A stretch of 64,000 nt of DNA from Paenibacillus radicis (ex Xue et al. 2023) (GTDB taxonomy: Bacteria; Bacillota; Bacilli; Paenibacillales; NBRC-103111), in contig NZ_JANQBD010000039.1 of NCBI RefSeq assembly GCF_024722015.1, forward strand, positions 1 to 64,000. The letters run 5' to 3'. Within the stretch, counting starts at the first letter, position 1. Every line of letters starts with the position of its first letter. The position numbers and the translations under genes are program-made. Below are positions 15,800-25,133 of this stretch, piece by piece. The notes under the pieces were generated by a model. That model saw only the letters and a program-made list of their open reading frames with translations. It was not told the DNA's origin and did not search any database.

Positions 15800-18343
15800 C
15801 TACTTTTTCGCTTGCTTTTTCTTGCGCCGCCGCGGCCCCGTGCGCCCGGCTTCGCCTGTGCCCTTGCCGGGCGCTGCGTCCAGCGCTCGCGCCTTGGCAG
15901 CGTCTACGCCGATGCCCCTCGGGGCACCGGCTCCAACAGCCGCCCCGGCGCTGGCGCCCTTGCGCTTGCGGCTCTTGCCGCCGCCGGCTGCGGCTTTGCC
16001 GCTGCTGCCTGCGCTTGCCGCGGCGCCTGAGCCGCCTTTGCCGCGCCGTCCGCTGCGGGCGCCCTCAGCTGCGGTGCGCTCGCGGTCGCCGCCACGCGAA
16101 CCGCGGCCCCCAGCCGCCGCTGAAGCGCCACGGCCTGCGCGGCCGCGCTGCTTGTCGCCGCGCACTGCTTTCAACGCGCCTACGAGGCTTACCTTCTGGC
16201 GCGGCTTCATATCCACCATCTCGAAATCGATGGTGTGGTCTTCCATGCTCACTCGGGCCACCCGCACCTTCAATTCATCGCCGAGGCGATAAATTTTCGA
16301 GGTACGCTCCCCAATCAACGCATGCTGCGCCTCATGGTAATGATAATAATCATCGTGCATATCGCTCAGACGGATCAGGCCTTCGACCGTGTTATCCAGC
16401 TCTACGAAAATACCGAAGCTCGTCACGCTGCTGATCATGCCTTCGAATTCCTCGCCGACTTTATCCATCATGAATTCAGCTTTTTTCAAAGCCTCAGTCT
16501 CCCGCTCGGCATCCACAGCTACACGTTCACGCTCCGAGGACTGCTTCGCGATGTCATCCATACGAGCCGTTAAGTATTCATGTCGTTTTTCATCCATCCC
16601 GCCCTTTTCCAACACTTCGCGCATGACACGATGTATGATCAAGTCAGGATAACGTCGGATAGGTGACGTAAAGTGAGAGTAAAACTCAGCTGCCAGACCA
16701 AAGTGGCCTGTACTCTGAGCATCATATTTCGCTTGCTTCATGGAACGTAGCATCACTTTGCTGATTACCGTTTCTTCCTTAGTTCCCTTTATTTCCTCCA
16801 GCAGTGTTTGCAGTGCACGGGGATGAACCGTGTTCCCTTTACCCCTCACGGCATAACCGAAGTTCGTAATAAATTCCATGAAATGCATTAGCTTCTCAGA
16901 ATCGGGATCTTCATGAATACGATACAAGAAAGGTACTTTCATCCAATGAAAATGCTCCGCAACCGTCTCATTAGCCGCAAGCATGAATTCTTCAATGATT
17001 TGCTCGGCAATGGTTCGCTCTCTTTTTACAATGTCCGTAGGCTTGCCGCTCTCATTAACTAATATTTTAGACTCCTCGAAGTCAAAATCTATAGCGCCCC
17101 GCTTCATCCTACGCTCGCGCAATTTCATCGCCAGCTCTTCCATCAGCCGGAAATCATCCATTAAATAGTCGTACTTTTCGACAAGCTCCGGCTCTGCGTC
17201 CCCAGACAGCAGCTTCCGAACATTCGTATAGGTCATCCGCTCGCTTGTCTTAATTACGCTAGTGAACACATCATGGCGCACCACGTTCGCATTAGCGTCA
17301 AACTCCATCTCACAAGACATGGTCAAACGATCTACCTGCGGATTCAACGAACATATCCCATTCGATAACCGGTGAGGCAGCATAGGGATTACACGATCCA
17401 CTAAATATACGCTGCAGCCGCGATTATAAGCCTCCCTATCCAGCGGAGCTCCTTCATGAACATAATAGCTCACATCGGCAATATGAACGCCCAGCAAGTA
17501 GTTGCCATTTTCCAGACGCTCTACGTTAACTGCATCATCCAAATCCTTGGCGTCTTCACCATCAATTGTTACAATCCGTTTATTTCGCAAATCACGGCGT
17601 CCTACCAGGTCTGTCTCTGCGATTACTTCCGGTACCTCAGTGGCTTCTGCCAAAACCTCATCAGGGAAAGTCTCCGGCAGCTGATGCTTGCGGATAACAG
17701 AGATAATATCGACTCCGGGGTCATTTTTATGCCCCAAAATCTCAATAACTTCACCTTCCGCTGCGGCACGACCCTCCGGATAAGTTACAATGCGCACAAC
17801 CACTTTATGCCCGTCCATAGCTCCATTAAAAGCTTCCTTAGGGATAAAAATATCACGAACGACCCGCTTATCATCTGCAATTACAAAAGCATACCCTTCA
17901 TTCATCTGAAACAATCCAACAATCTGTGTATTGGCACGGTTGACTACCCGGACCACTTCACCCTCCAGCTTGCCGCCGGCAGCGCTTTTGGTCGTTATCC
18001 GAACGAGAATGATATCGCCATTCATGGCCCCACCCATGTCGTTGGCGTGTATGTACACATCCGGATGATCGCGTTCCTCTGGAATCAAAAACCCAAACCC
18101 TTTGGCATGAGCCTGCAGCTTGCCTCGCAGCAAATTCATCCGTTCTGGCACACCGTAACGCTCCGTTCGAGTCCGTATTATGTGCCCTTCGTTCTCCAGC
18201 TCATTCAACAGCTTAATAAAATCCTTAAAATCCTGCGCGCTGTTTATCTGAAAATATTTCTCTAATTCTTGATATGTCATCGGTTTATAAGCCGTTTCTC
18301 TCATAAAATCCAATACATCATTGCGTTGAACCAAAGTCCTCAC
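15800..18343 (-). CDS. rnr: Ribonuclease R with long basic low-complexity tail
   Basis: 3'-5' exoribonuclease of the RNB family: N-terminal winged-helix and cold-shock domains (~1-200), RNB catalytic domain with IDGEDAKDLDDAV (~265; the Asp residues bind Mg), and a C-terminal S1 domain (GMISSVTSFGIFVELDN, ~640-720). RNase R degrades structured RNA and, with SmpB-tmRNA, the non-stop messages, which fits its place upstream of smpB. The last ~120 residues are Gly/Ala/Arg/Lys-rich and very GC-rich, making 847 residues against about 780 in B. subtilis. The frame opens with GTG at 18343, but TTG at 18334 has better spacing from AGGAAGG, so the start is uncertain by three codons. Confidence 0.96.
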   Translation of the reverse strand: MRTLVQRNDVLDFMRETAYKPMTYQELEKYFQINSAQDFKDFIKLLNELENEGHIIRTRTERYGVPERMNLLRGKLQAHAKGFGFLIPEERDHPDVYIHANDMGGAMNGDIILVRITTKSAAGGKLEGEVVRVVNRANTQIVGLFQMNEGYAFVIADDKRVVRDIFIPKEAFNGAMDGHKVVVRIVTYPEGRAAAEGEVIEILGHKNDPGVDIISVIRKHQLPETFPDEVLAEATEVPEVIAETDLVGRRDLRNKRIVTIDGEDAKDLDDAVNVERLENGNYLLGVHIADVSYYVHEGAPLDREAYNRGCSVYLVDRVIPMLPHRLSNGICSLNPQVDRLTMSCEMEFDANANVVRHDVFTSVIKTSERMTYTNVRKLLSGDAEPELVEKYDYLMDDFRLMEELAMKLRERRMKRGAIDFDFEESKILVNESGKPTDIVKRERTIAEQIIEEFMLAANETVAEHFHWMKVPFLYRIHEDPDSEKLMHFMEFITNFGYAVRGKGNTVHPRALQTLLEEIKGTKEETVISKVMLRSMKQAKYDAQSTGHFGLAAEFYSHFTSPIRRYPDLIIHRVMREVLEKGGMDEKRHEYLTARMDDIAKQSSERERVAVDAERETEALKKAEFMMDKVGEEFEGMISSVTSFGIFVELDNTVEGLIRLSDMHDDYYHYHEAQHALIGERTSKIYRLGDELKVRVARVSMEDHTIDFEMVDMKPRQKVSLVGALKAVRGDKQRGRAGRGASAAAGGRGSRGGDRERTAAEGARSGRRGKGGSGAAASAGSSGKAAAGGGKSRKRKGASAGAAVGAGAPRGIGVDAAKARALDAAPGKGTGEAGRTGPRRRKKKQAKK

Positions 18344-18488
18344 CTTCCTCTACCTTACTTCTCTATAGTTTTACCCATTTCTCTATTAAGAAAACACGCC
18401 AATCTCATTCTCCCTCGTCCTCTTGATCACCTTAACAGTTTACGCAAATTCGCAGCACATGGAATGGGCGTTTGAGGCTTTACTTGAA

Positions 18489-18522
18489 TAAAAAAACAGC
18501 AGGAGTAACATGCCCCTGCTGT
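18489..18522 (-). terminator. Terminator after secG
   Basis: ACAGCAGG-ggcatgttact-CCTGCTGT then a run of seven Ts on the minus strand, 13 bp past the secG stop. Confidence 0.88.
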
Positions 18523-18534
18523 AGTGCTTTTAAA

Positions 18535-18774
18535 TTACGCTGTTTTTACAAAGTAAGCAACAATTAGCGTCAGAACGAAGAAAACAACCGCTAACCCCAT
18601 CGTCAGACGATTTAAAAATAATTCCAAGCCACGCGCCTTTTGCTTTCCGAATAGATGCTCCGCACCTCCGGAGATGGCACCGGATAACCCCGCGCTTTTC
18701 CCTGGCTGAAGCAATACGGCTGCAATCAAACCAAGCGACGCAATAACCAGTATAATTTTCAAAACTAATTCCAT
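18535..18774 (-). CDS. secG: Preprotein translocase subunit SecG
   Basis: A 79-residue protein with two membrane segments (MELVLKIILVIASLGLIAAV and LTMGLAVVFFVLTLIVAYFV) joined by the conserved loop LLQPGKSAGLSGAISGGAEH. It supports SecYE-SecA translocation. Size and the secG-rnr-smpB-ssrA order match Bacillales. The ribosome-binding site is GGAGGTGG. Confidence 0.95.
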   Translation of the reverse strand: MELVLKIILVIASLGLIAAVLLQPGKSAGLSGAISGGAEHLFGKQKARGLELFLNRLTMGLAVVFFVLTLIVAYFVKTA

Positions 18775-18893
18775 GTTTCCACCTCCAGCGAAAATCTATC
18801 GTCACAAACAACGGCCATTGGCCACTTATATATAATAGAAAATGGACAGTATTAGCATTATATCATAAAGTTGTCCTACTGGCAAACAAGCCC

Positions 18894-19601
18894 TTACTCA
18901 TAGTTGGAATAAGGCTGCTTGGCAGGTCTTGGTCTCGTTTTTCTTCGTCCCAAGAAGGCTTGAATGGCACTTTTCGCACACCATAACGAGAATAAAGTAA
19001 ACAAGACAGACCAGCCTATAGCTGGAATCATCGTGATCCGGCTTAAGTTTGTCGCATCCCCAGCAGACGCAGAATTTTCCACTGAATAAAGAATCAATGA
19101 AATCGGTCCAAGCACCGATTCCTCTAGAGTAAGAAAGGCCAGCAGCAAATAGTAAAAATCACTCAGCCATCGCGGCATTAAAGCCAGCATGACAATGTTC
19201 AAAGCAATAAAGCCGATCAACCACATCACGCCAAATTCATTGCGGACGAACAACACTAACGAAACAATAGCCAGTAAAGTAATAACCTGCAAGCCTAAGC
19301 GATGTTTGTCTATCTCCCTCATCTTGAACAAAAATACGGCAAACAAGGAAGCCGTCATATATCCAGCCAGTGAGATTGGAATCTGTGTCCAATTGTCCAT
19401 GACTCTGGAATACGTGACGCCGCTATGATTGGCAAAAAGCTCGATATACATCACTTGACCCGAGAAAGCCAAAGTTGCCACGGCATGCCCGAATTCATGA
19501 ATCATTGTATCCAAATTACGGAAAAATGAAGAAAAAGGGATCAAGCGAGTGAGAAAGGCTGATCCTACTAGAAAAAATACAGTCTTCAACCAGTTGCTCA
19601 C
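18894..19601 (-). CDS. M50-like membrane metallopeptidase
   Basis: This 235-residue multi-spanning protein has the zinc motif HEFGHA (residues ~35-40) at the end of its first hydrophobic region and about six membrane segments. HExxH followed by membrane helices matches the M50B-like site-2-protease family. The second zinc ligand (NxxPG/LDG-type) is not obvious, so activity is not proven. A GTG start at 19601 is supported by GGAGGGATCAAC. It lies between eno and secG, where B. subtilis has other genes. Its leader contains one of three related hairpin elements found in the window. Confidence 0.75.
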   Translation of the reverse strand: MSNWLKTVFFLVGSAFLTRLIPFSSFFRNLDTMIHEFGHAVATLAFSGQVMYIELFANHSGVTYSRVMDNWTQIPISLAGYMTASLFAVFLFKMREIDKHRLGLQVITLLAIVSLVLFVRNEFGVMWLIGFIALNIVMLALMPRWLSDFYYLLLAFLTLEESVLGPISLILYSVENSASAGDATNLSRITMIPAIGWSVLFTLFSLWCAKSAIQAFLGRRKTRPRPAKQPYSNYE

Positions 19602-19665
19602 GTTGATCCCTCCGGGGAAAGTTGGTACTTACTGCAAACTCACTCTAATCTTGTTGTTCGTCTAC

Positions 19666-19780
19666 GGGTTATCACATCTACCTACGGCGGCTGTTGAAAT
19701 CGTGTTCTCATTGAATATACCTTGCGGTAATAACACGATTTCAAAGGCCGCACGTAAACTCTCCGGTAAATGTGTAACCC
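19666..19780 (-). other. Structured element, copy 1 (before the M50 gene)
   Basis: On the minus strand: basal stem GGGTTACACAT with ATGTG-a-TAACCC; conserved 5' loop TACCGGAGAGTTTACGTGC; apical stem GCGGC-ct-TTGAAATCGTGTT with AACACGATTTCAA-ca-GCCGC; apical loop containing ACC-GCAA-GGTATATTCAA; conserved 3' loop CCGTAGGTA. Length 115. The conserved loops recur in copies at 24963-25080 and 34069-34181 while the stems differ in sequence but stay paired. Confidence 0.75.
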
Positions 19781-19921
19781 TCCAACTACCACAGCTTATC
19801 GTAAGCTTACGAAAAAGTACCAACCTATTATTTTACTAAAGTGCCTGGGCGGCAATGATTTGCCGCCGATAGCTATAGAGCCATTGTTGGCTTAAATAGC
19901 CAACCATATACACAATATACA

Positions 19922-19987
19922 CAATGCTTAAGGCGCGGCATTAGCCGCTACCTTAAGCATTGATTAGGTAGAGCACGAAGGGTGCTC
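19922..19987. other. Two hairpins downstream of eno
   Basis: A perfect 12-bp inverted repeat (CAATGCTTAAGG / CCTTAAGCATTG) with an inner GCGG/CCGC stem, and GAGCAC-gaagg-GTGCTC between it and the eno stop. On the minus strand neither is followed by a U-run, so they may stabilise the 3' end or terminate weakly. Another hairpin (GGCGGC-aatgattt-GCCGCC) lies near 19848. Confidence 0.6.
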
Positions 19988-19996
19988 TATTTTTTA

Positions 19997-21289
19997 TTAT
20001 TTAAAGTTTTTCAAGTTGAAGAATGCTTTTTTACCAGCGTATTGTGCTGTGTCACGCAATTGATCTTCGATACGAAGCAATTGGTTGTATTTAGCAACGC
20101 GGTCCGTACGGGAAGGAGCGCCTGTTTTGATTTGTCCAGCGTTAGTAGCAACAGCGATGTCAGCAATTGTGCTGTCTTCGCTCTCACCGGAACGGTGGGA
20201 AATAACAGCCGTGTAACCAGCGCGGTTAGCCATTTGGATAGCGTCGAAAGTTTCAGTCAACGTACCGATTTGGTTAACTTTAACCAAGATGGAGTTACCG
20301 ATATTCTCTTCAATACCTCTGGATAAACGAACTGTGTTAGTTACGAATAGATCGTCACCAACCAATTGTACTTTTCCGCCAAGCTTTTCAGTCAACAGCT
20401 TCCAGCCATCCCAATCATCTTCGGAGCAGCCGTCTTCGATTGTGATGATAGGGTACTTGTCTACCCAATCAGCCAAGAAGTCTACGAACTCAGCGGAAGT
20501 GTAGGATTTACCTTCGCCTTCCAGGTGGTACTTACCGTCTTTGTAGAACTCAGTGGAAGCAACGTCCATACCCAGGAATACGTCAACGCCTGGCTTGTAG
20601 CCTGCGCGCTCGATAGCTGTCAGGATAGTAGTGATAGCTTCTTCGTTCGAAGAAAAGTTAGGAGCAAAGCCACCTTCGTCGCCAACTGCTGTGTTCAAGC
20701 CTTTTTCTTGCAAAACGGATTTCAAGCTGTGGAAAATTTCTGCGCCAGTACGAAGCGCTTCTTTGAACGAAGGCGCGCCAACTGGAAGCACCATGAACTC
20801 TTGTACGTCAACATTGTTGTCCGCATGAGCGCCGCCGTTGATGATGTTCATCATTGGAACCGGAAGCTGCTTCGCGTTAAATCCGCCCAAGTAAACATAT
20901 AACGGGATATCCAAAGCCTCGGAAGAAGCACGAGCAACTGCCATAGAAACAGCTAGAATTGCGTTTGCACCCAGCTTAGCTTTGTTCGGCGTACCGTCAA
21001 GCTCGATCATTTTTTGGTCGATACCTACTTGATCCAAAGCGTCAAAGCCGATCAATTCAGGAGCAATAATGTCGTTAACGTTCTCAACAGCCTTCAGAAC
21101 GCCTTTACCCAAATAGCGGGATTTGTCACCATCACGAAGCTCAACAGCCTCATAAGCGCCTGTGGATGCGCCTGAAGGAACGATAGCACGGCCTCTTGCG
21201 CCGGACTCCAGAAATACTTCTACTTCTACTGTTGGATTACCGCGGGAATCCAATACTTCACGAGCGTACACATTAGCAATAGTTGTCAT
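19997..21289 (-). CDS. eno: Enolase
   Basis: Interconverts 2-phosphoglycerate and phosphoenolpyruvate. At 430 residues it has family-standard length. Motifs: SGASTGAYEAVELRDGD, GGFAPNFSSNEEAI, metal ligands in FLGMDVAST, IEDGCSEDDWDGW and VGDDLFVTN, catalytic Lys in ILVKVNQIGTLTE, and the signature SHRSGESEDSTIAD. Last gene of the cggR operon order, 81 bp after gpmI. Confidence 0.98.
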   Translation of the reverse strand: MTTIANVYAREVLDSRGNPTVEVEVFLESGARGRAIVPSGASTGAYEAVELRDGDKSRYLGKGVLKAVENVNDIIAPELIGFDALDQVGIDQKMIELDGTPNKAKLGANAILAVSMAVARASSEALDIPLYVYLGGFNAKQLPVPMMNIINGGAHADNNVDVQEFMVLPVGAPSFKEALRTGAEIFHSLKSVLQEKGLNTAVGDEGGFAPNFSSNEEAITTILTAIERAGYKPGVDVFLGMDVASTEFYKDGKYHLEGEGKSYTSAEFVDFLADWVDKYPIITIEDGCSEDDWDGWKLLTEKLGGKVQLVGDDLFVTNTVRLSRGIEENIGNSILVKVNQIGTLTETFDAIQMANRAGYTAVISHRSGESEDSTIADIAVATNAGQIKTGAPSRTDRVAKYNQLLRIEDQLRDTAQYAGKKAFFNLKNFK

Positions 21290-21370
21290 GATTTCGAAAC
21301 ACTCCTTAGACTTTTATAATTTTGTCAGGGCCGTATGACCGGCCCCGGTGACTCTTTCTTGAACATGAGG

Positions 21371-22903
21371 CTAGATTAATTTGGAACCCGTCATTTCTTC
21401 CGGCTGTGCTACTTCCAGCAGCGTCAGAATGGTAGGAGCAATATCTGCCAAAATTCCATCGTTTCTTAGTGTAACATGTTTGGACGTTACAATAAAAGGG
21501 ACCGGATTTGTTGTATGTGCCGTATTCCGGCTGCCGTCCGCATTTGTTACCAAATCGGCGTTACCGTGGTCAGCAGTGATTAGTGCCACTCCGCCTTTAG
21601 CAAGCACAGCCTCAACAACTTTACCCAAGCAAGCATCCGTCGCTTCAACTGCTTTGATCGTAGGCTCCAGTAAGCCGGAATGGCCTACCATATCCGGATT
21701 GGCAAAGTTCAGAATGATAACATCCTGACGCTCAGCTTCAATCTCCGCAACCGCTGCTTCTGCAAGCTCATATGCGCTCATTTCCGGCTGCAGGTCATAG
21801 GTTGCTACCTTAGGTGATGGAATCAGAATGCGAGTCTCACCTGGAAGCTCCTTATCACGGCCGCCACTGAAGAAGAACGTTACATGCGGGTATTTCTCCG
21901 TTTCAGCTGTACGAAGCTGCTTAAGATTGTTTTGGGCAAGAACCTCTCCCAATGTGTTATCCAGGTTCTTAGGCTTGTAAGCTACAAACCCGTCCACGGA
22001 TTCACTGAACAAGGTTAAGCAGACGAAGTACAAATCAGCAGGACATTTCTCACCGCGATCGAACCCGCGGAAATCGCTGTTCGTGAACACTTGAGAAAGC
22101 TGAATGGCACGGTCCGGACGGAAGTTAAGGAAAATGACAGAGTCGCCTGACTCTACCAAGGCTGCAGGACTACCGTCCGCTTTCACGATAACCGTCGGCA
22201 TTACGAATTCGTCAAACACCGATTTTTCATAGGAATCCACAATGGCTTCCATCGGATCAGTGAACTGCGGGCCCTCTCCATATACCATCGCACGGTAAGA
22301 CTTTTCCGTACGCTCCCAGCGCTTGTCCCGGTCCATCGCATAGTAGCGGCCTTGTACAGTCGCCATTTTGCCTACGCCAATTTCATCGATCTTAGCGAGC
22401 AACTGGCCCATATAGCCTTTGGCGCTGTCAGGAGCTACATCACGTCCATCCAGGAATGCATGGATGTAAACCTCCTCGAACTGCTCCTTCTTGCACACTT
22501 CAAGCAGAGCAAACAAATGTGCAATATGGCTATGTACGCCACCGTCAGACAGCAATCCATACAGATGAAGCTTTTTACCATTATCTTTGGCATTACGTAT
22601 AGCGCCAAGAATAGTTTCGTTCTCAAAAAACTCGCCATCACGAATCGACTTGGAAATACGAGTTAAATCCTGATACACGACACGACCCGCACCGATGTTC
22701 AAATGACCTACCTCAGAGTTGCCCATTTGCCCTTCCGGCAATCCAACCGCTTCTCCGCACGCAACCAGAGTTGTATGTGGGTATTCATTCCAGTACCGGT
22801 CGTAGTTAGGCTTATTCGCCTGAGCGACAGCGTTACCCGTGATCTCACCACGAAGGCCGAAGCCATCCAATATAATCAGTGCTACCGGTTTCGGTCTGGA
22901 CAT
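21371..22903 (-). CDS. gpmI: 2,3-bisphosphoglycerate-independent phosphoglycerate mutase
   Basis: Converts 3- to 2-phosphoglycerate using two Mn ions. Begins MSRPKPVALIILDGFGLRGE, where the Asp is a metal ligand; the phospho-acceptor Ser is in MGNSEVGHLNIGAGR, and ADHGNADLV supplies further ligands. The start is ATG at 22903, one base after the tpiA stop, with GAGGGGGCC upstream; an in-frame extension to 22924 would overlap tpiA. 510 residues. Mn-dependent iPGM is pH-sensitive and important during sporulation in Bacillus. Confidence 0.97.
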   Translation of the reverse strand: MSRPKPVALIILDGFGLRGEITGNAVAQANKPNYDRYWNEYPHTTLVACGEAVGLPEGQMGNSEVGHLNIGAGRVVYQDLTRISKSIRDGEFFENETILGAIRNAKDNGKKLHLYGLLSDGGVHSHIAHLFALLEVCKKEQFEEVYIHAFLDGRDVAPDSAKGYMGQLLAKIDEIGVGKMATVQGRYYAMDRDKRWERTEKSYRAMVYGEGPQFTDPMEAIVDSYEKSVFDEFVMPTVIVKADGSPAALVESGDSVIFLNFRPDRAIQLSQVFTNSDFRGFDRGEKCPADLYFVCLTLFSESVDGFVAYKPKNLDNTLGEVLAQNNLKQLRTAETEKYPHVTFFFSGGRDKELPGETRILIPSPKVATYDLQPEMSAYELAEAAVAEIEAERQDVIILNFANPDMVGHSGLLEPTIKAVEATDACLGKVVEAVLAKGGVALITADHGNADLVTNADGSRNTAHTTNPVPFIVTSKHVTLRNDGILADIAPTILTLLEVAQPEEMTGSKLI

Positions 22904-22904
22904 C

Positions 22905-23657
22905 TTACTTGGCCCCCTCAACAAGCGCTATGTAGGAAGCTGGTTCCAAGCTGGCACCGCCCACGAGAGCTCCGTCGATATCGGATTCTTGCATATATTC
23001 GCTGATGTTGTTCGGCTTTACGCTGCCGCCGTATTGGATACGAACCGCATCCGCCACGGATTGGCTGTATAGCCCAGCAATCAGCTCACGAATATAGCTG
23101 ATAACCTCATTAGCGTCAGCTGCTGTAGAAGATTTACCTGTTCCGATGGCCCAGATAGGCTCATAGGCTACAACCACTTCAGCTGCTTGCTCTGCACTTA
23201 GGCCGGCAAATGCGCCTTCAGTTTGCACTTTGCAAACTTCCTTCGTTTGACCCGCTTCACGCTCTTCCAGCTTCTCGCCTACGCACACGATTGGCGTCAA
23301 GCTGTGCTTGAAGGCTGCATGCACCTTTTTATTAACGATCTCATCGGTTTCCAGGAAATATGCGCGACGCTCGGAATGGCCGATAATCACATAATCAACA
23401 CCCAGATCTTTCAGCATGATACCGCTGATTTCGCCTGTAAACGCACCGTTATCTTCGAAGTGAAGGTTCTGTGCGCCAACTTTTAATGTAGTTCCTTTTA
23501 CAGCCTCAACAAGTGCAGGAAGATTCGTGAATGGAGCGCAAATAACGCTCTCCACACCGTCAACCTCTGCTTTACCTTTAACTTCGTTTACAAAAGCAGT
23601 CGCTTCGCTTACAGTTTTGAACATTTTCCAGTTACCGGCAATGATTGGTTTACGCAT
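22905..23657 (-). CDS. tpiA: Triosephosphate isomerase
   Basis: Start MRKPIIAGNWKMFK at 23657, supported by AGGAGTGACCAAC; upstream in-frame codons lack an RBS. Catalytic residues: Lys in GNWKM, His in VIIGHSERR, Glu in VVAYEPIWAIGTG; phosphate loop QYGGSVKPNN and GALVGGASL. 250 residues. It is tightly packed between pgk (39 bp) and gpmI (1 bp). Confidence 0.98.
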   Translation of the reverse strand: MRKPIIAGNWKMFKTVSEATAFVNEVKGKAEVDGVESVICAPFTNLPALVEAVKGTTLKVGAQNLHFEDNGAFTGEISGIMLKDLGVDYVIIGHSERRAYFLETDEIVNKKVHAAFKHSLTPIVCVGEKLEEREAGQTKEVCKVQTEGAFAGLSAEQAAEVVVAYEPIWAIGTGKSSTAADANEVISYIRELIAGLYSQSVADAVRIQYGGSVKPNNISEYMQESDIDGALVGGASLEPASYIALVEGAK

Positions 23658-23696
23658 GTTGGTCACTCCTTTGTATTTGACTGTTTGGTTCAACTC

Positions 23697-24878
23697 TTAC
23701 TTATCGTTCAATGCCACAACGCCTGGAAGCTCTTTACCTTCCATAAACTCCAAGGAAGCGCCGCCACCAGTGGAGATATGATCCATTTTATCGCCTAGCT
23801 GGAACTTCTCAACGGCTGCCGCTGAATCTCCACCGCCGATTACTGTGTAGCCTGTAGTAGTTGCGCAAGCATTGGCTACAGCTTCCGTACCATTTTTGTA
23901 TGGCTCAAGCTCGAACACACCCATCGGTCCGTTCCAAACAACCAGCTTGGAGTTTTTGATCGTTTCAGCATAAATTTCACGAGTTTTCGGTCCGATATCA
24001 AAGCCTTCCCAATCCGACGGAATCGAATCTACAGGCACAACTTTCGTATTAGCCGAAGCACTGAAAGCATCGCCTACAACGATATCAACGGGAAGCAGGA
24101 AGTTTACGCCTTTTTCCTTGGCTTTGAGTTCGAACTCTTTAACAAGCTCCAAACGGTCGTTGTCCACGAGGGATTTACCGATTTCATAGCCTTTGGATTT
24201 GAAGAATGTATAGGACAAGCCGCCACCGATAATAATGTTGTCTGCAATGTCGATAAGCTTTTCGATTACGGCAATTTTATCTTTAACCTTCGCTCCGCCC
24301 ACGATAGCTGTGAAAGGACGCTCTGGATTATTCAACGCTTTACCCAACACTTCCAGCTCTTTCTCCATCAGCAAGCCGGATACTGCAGGAAGATAGTGTG
24401 CGATTCCTTCTGTGGAAGCGTGAGCCCGGTGAGCTGCTCCGAAAGCATCATTCACATACAAATCAGCCAACTCGGCAAAAGCTTTCGCCAATTCCGGATC
24501 GTTTTTCTCTTCGCCTGCATAGAAACGCACGTTCTCAAGAAGCAGTACATCGCCCTCATTTAGAGCAGCAACTTGTGCTTTAACCGTATCGCCGATTGCT
24601 TCGTCTGCTTTTACTACCGGCTTACCCAACAGCTCAGCCAAACGCTTAGCCGCTGCAGTCAAGCGAAGCTCTTCAACAACCTCACCCTTAGGACGGCCCA
24701 GGTGGCTCGCCAGAATGACTTTAGCGCCTCTTTCCGCCAAGTACTGGATAGTTGGTACTGTTTCACGAATACGCGTGTCGTCGGTAATTACGCCGTTCTC
24801 CAACGGTACGTTAAAATCCACCCGTACAAACACTCTTTTGCCGCTTACTTCTACGTCACGAACGCTTTTTTTGTTCAT
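23697..24878 (-). CDS. pgk: Phosphoglycerate kinase
   Basis: Start MNKKSVRDVEVSGKRVFVRV at 24878 with GGGAGGCGTGATCGGG upstream; the longer open frame to 25028 runs into the intergenic hairpin and is not coding. Motifs: RVDFNVPLENG, LASHLGRPKG, NDAFGAAHRAHAS, IVGGAKVKDKI, NGPMGVFE and the nucleotide loop GGGDSAAAVEKF. 393 residues. It makes ATP from 1,3-bisphosphoglycerate. It is separated from gap by 255 bp holding a structured element. Confidence 0.98.
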   Translation of the reverse strand: MNKKSVRDVEVSGKRVFVRVDFNVPLENGVITDDTRIRETVPTIQYLAERGAKVILASHLGRPKGEVVEELRLTAAAKRLAELLGKPVVKADEAIGDTVKAQVAALNEGDVLLLENVRFYAGEEKNDPELAKAFAELADLYVNDAFGAAHRAHASTEGIAHYLPAVSGLLMEKELEVLGKALNNPERPFTAIVGGAKVKDKIAVIEKLIDIADNIIIGGGLSYTFFKSKGYEIGKSLVDNDRLELVKEFELKAKEKGVNFLLPVDIVVGDAFSASANTKVVPVDSIPSDWEGFDIGPKTREIYAETIKNSKLVVWNGPMGVFELEPYKNGTEAVANACATTTGYTVIGGGDSAAAVEKFQLGDKMDHISTGGGASLEFMEGKELPGVVALNDK

Positions 24879-24962
24879 CCCGATCACGCCTCCCGTTTTT
24901 TTCTTTCTACACACAAAAATTGTGGGTATGCCGTTTTTTGTTCTCAATGTTCCGCTAAAAGA

Positions 24963-25080
24963 CAAAATGGGAATGTACTGGAGAGCGTTAGCGAGGTTCC
25001 TTTGAGAATGGATTATAACAGCTACCAATTTTAATCAAAGAATCCATTCTCAACAGAACCCGGAAGTACATCCCATTTTG
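24963..25080 (+). other. Structured element, copy 2 (between gap and pgk)
   Basis: On the plus strand: basal stem CAAAATGGGA-a-TG with CA-TCCCATTTTG; 5' loop TACTGGAGAGCGTTAGCG; apical stem GGTT-cctt-TGAGAATGGATT with AATCCATTCTCA-acag-AACC; apical loop containing TACCAATTTTAATCAAAG; 3' loop CCGGAAGTA. Length 118. The conserved-loop strand is antisense to the glycolytic operon, although the operon mRNA would fold into the complementary hairpin. Confidence 0.7.
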
Positions 25081-25133
25081 CACAAACTAGGCGAACATTT
25101 TTAACAAACCTACGTCATAACCACAATTGGATC

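Noticed and set aside
15648..16434. Long plus-strand frames opposite the rnr tail
   Set aside because: Produced by high GC and low complexity on the antisense of rnr; composition is alanine/proline/arginine noise.
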